A DNA stretch of 5,917 nt from an uncultured Oscillospiraceae bacterium (GTDB taxonomy: Bacteria > Bacillota > Clostridia > Oscillospirales > Acutalibacteraceae), in contig URRG01000160.1 in the NCBI GenBank assembly GCA_900550095.1, positions 1 through 5,917 on the forward strand. Direction: 5' to 3'. The position numbers and the translations under genes were made by a program. How positions within the stretch are numbered: the stretch's first letter is position 1; each line of letters starts with the position of its first letter. Under the pieces are notes generated by a model. The model saw nothing but the letters and a program-made list of their open reading frames with translations. It was not told the origin of the DNA and ran no database searches. Positions 5,446 through 5,917 of this stretch are shown one piece after another.

Positions 5446-5509
5446 GGTAATTTACCCTTATTTTTCAAATGTCAATAGGTATATGCAAAAAACTTTTGTG
5501 TAATTTACA
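5446..5509. repeat. Pair of short palindromes sharing GTAATTTAC
   Basis: GGTAATTTACC (5446-5456) and TGTAATTTACA (5499-5509) share the same 9-base core, with centres 53 bases apart, about five helical turns. Same-face spacing would suit a pair of operators for one protein. The AT-rich background lowers the weight of the match. Confidence 0.4.
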
Positions 5510-5520
5510 TAAATATTGTT

Positions 5521-5554
5521 TAAAAAACAAAACAAATAAGGTCAAAACAGACTT
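5521..5554 (-). terminator. Weak candidate terminator of the PAP2 gene
   Basis: On the minus strand AAGTC (5554-5550) can pair with GACCTT (5543-5538), leaving one bulged C and a six-base loop. The T-rich ATTTGTTTTGTTTTTTA follows. The stem is short and AT-rich, so termination may be inefficient. Confidence 0.3.
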
Positions 5555-5917
5555 TATAGAGACGTTTTTATAGCTTTGTTTCCATTCTTTTTCCGATTTA
5601 TACAGAAATAGGCAAGATTTCCCATCAGAAGACCCAATGCCGCCCCCGCCAGGACATCCGTTGGATAATGCACAAAAAGATACAATCTGGAAAATCCAAT
5701 CAAAGAAGCCAAGACAAAAGCTCCAGCACCCCAGCTCTTTCGGAACCGGTATACTGCCGCGGCCGCCGCAAAGGAGGAAGATGTGTGTCCGCTCGGAAAA
5801 GAAAAGCTTCCGGGCGGCGAAATCAGCAGTTCTACAGGCACTTCCTGAAAAGGGCGGGGTCTCTGGATACAGTTTTTCAGCGCCACATCGCCCAAAAGGA
5901 AGGTGACCGCCAGCGCC
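5554..5917 (-). CDS. PAP2-family phosphatase, C-terminal 120 residues (start outside window)
   Basis: Membrane phosphatase of the type-2 phosphatidic acid phosphatase superfamily, which dephosphorylates lipid phosphates such as phosphatidic acid or undecaprenyl pyrophosphate at the membrane surface. All three active-site motifs are present (numbered within the visible fragment): K-x6-RP as KNCIQRPRP (Lys14, Arg21), PSGH (41-44, His44), and SR-x5-H-x3-D as SRLYLFVHYPTD (Arg77, nucleophile His83, Asp87). Hydrophobic segments at about 64-82 and 88-106 are transmembrane helices, and a basic tail (RKKNGNK) is cytoplasmic. The frame stays open to the window edge, so the apparent TTG at 5895 is internal; ALAVTFL precedes it as part of another membrane helix. 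Small clostridial members are near 170-200 residues, so about 50-80 residues are missing. The substrate cannot be distinguished between phosphatidate and undecaprenyl pyrophosphate (bacitracin-target) hydrolysis. Confidence 0.93.
   Translation of the reverse strand, partial: ALAVTFLLGDVALKNCIQRPRPFQEVPVELLISPPGSFSFPSGHTSSSFAAAAAVYRFRKSWGAGAFVLASLIGFSRLYLFVHYPTDVLAGAALGLLMGNLAYFCINRKKNGNKAIKTSL

Larger units (their letters stand above)
5274..5553. other. AT-rich spacer with repeated GTAATTTAC dyads
   Basis: About 280 bases without a supported gene between the PAP2 and DUF6514-like genes. It contains two exact copies of GTAATTTAC (5447-5455 and 5500-5508), each the centre of a short palindrome (GGTAATTTACC and TGTAATTTACA), a partial copy at 5307-5313, the possible promoter at 5316-5344, and a weak hairpin with a T-rich tail next to the PAP2 stop. 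No RNA gene was recognised. Confidence 0.5.

Noticed and set aside
5470..5475. Consensus TTGACA on the minus strand as -35 for the DUF6514-like gene
   Set aside because: At 16-18 base spacing the downstream hexamers do not resemble TATAAT; only a poor TAAATT at 15 bases is available.
4971..5503. Plus-strand frames of 81 and 134 codons
   Set aside because: Antisense to the DUF6514-like gene and extending into an AT-rich spacer; no ribosome binding site or domain.
5637..5906. Plus-strand frame of 89 codons
   Set aside because: Antisense to the PAP2 gene, whose three catalytic motifs are intact on the minus strand.
1..5917. CRISPR array, insertion sequence, tRNA or rRNA
   Set aside because: No regularly spaced direct repeats, transposase coding, terminal repeats or tRNA-like cloverleaf were seen on either strand.

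Overview
The window looks like part of a chromosome from a Gram-positive anaerobe of the Clostridia, probably Lachnospiraceae-like. That placement is inference. It rests on the gene families present (a clostridial-type nicotinate phosphoribosyltransferase, a YtrA-type GntR regulator with an ABC pair, a rubredoxin, a DUF6514-like protein), on strong AGGAGG-type ribosome binding sites, on sigma-A-like promoters, and on AT-rich spacers between genes of moderate GC content. No tRNA, rRNA, insertion sequence, integrase or CRISPR array is visible.

Layout. At the left edge is the first half of pncB (nicotinate phosphoribosyltransferase) on the minus strand, cut by the window edge. A 436-base AT-rich divergent spacer (710-1145) holds the pncB promoter, with a perfect extended -10, and the promoter of a small Cro/C1-type helix-turn-helix regulator (1146-1394). 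The regulator's promoter carries a near-perfect 18-base dyad in its -35/-10 spacer. The regulator ends in a strong intrinsic terminator. A three-gene plus-strand operon follows: a YtrA/GntR repressor (1595-1966), an ABC ATPase (1963-2859) and a large permease with a C-terminal extracytoplasmic domain (2834-4696). It is driven by a near-consensus promoter with an inverted repeat over the start point, and its genes overlap by 4 and 26 bases. A 15-bp stem at 4715-4749 acts as a bidirectional terminator between this operon and the genes facing it. On the minus strand are a rubredoxin (4772-4930), a DUF6514-like small protein (5004-5273) and, after a 280-base AT-rich spacer, the 3' part of a PAP2-family phosphatase (5554-5917, cut by the right edge).

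How the genes work together. The GntR-ATPase-permease unit reads as a self-regulated ABC-2-type transporter of the sort that often answers cell-envelope stress or peptide antibiotics; the substrate cannot be read from the sequence. The other genes look like housekeeping or conserved small genes: NAD salvage, electron transfer and lipid phosphate hydrolysis. The points most worth a second look are the permease ectodomain, the two candidate operators inside core promoters, the repeated GTAATTTAC dyads upstream of the DUF6514-like gene, and that gene itself, whose function is unknown.
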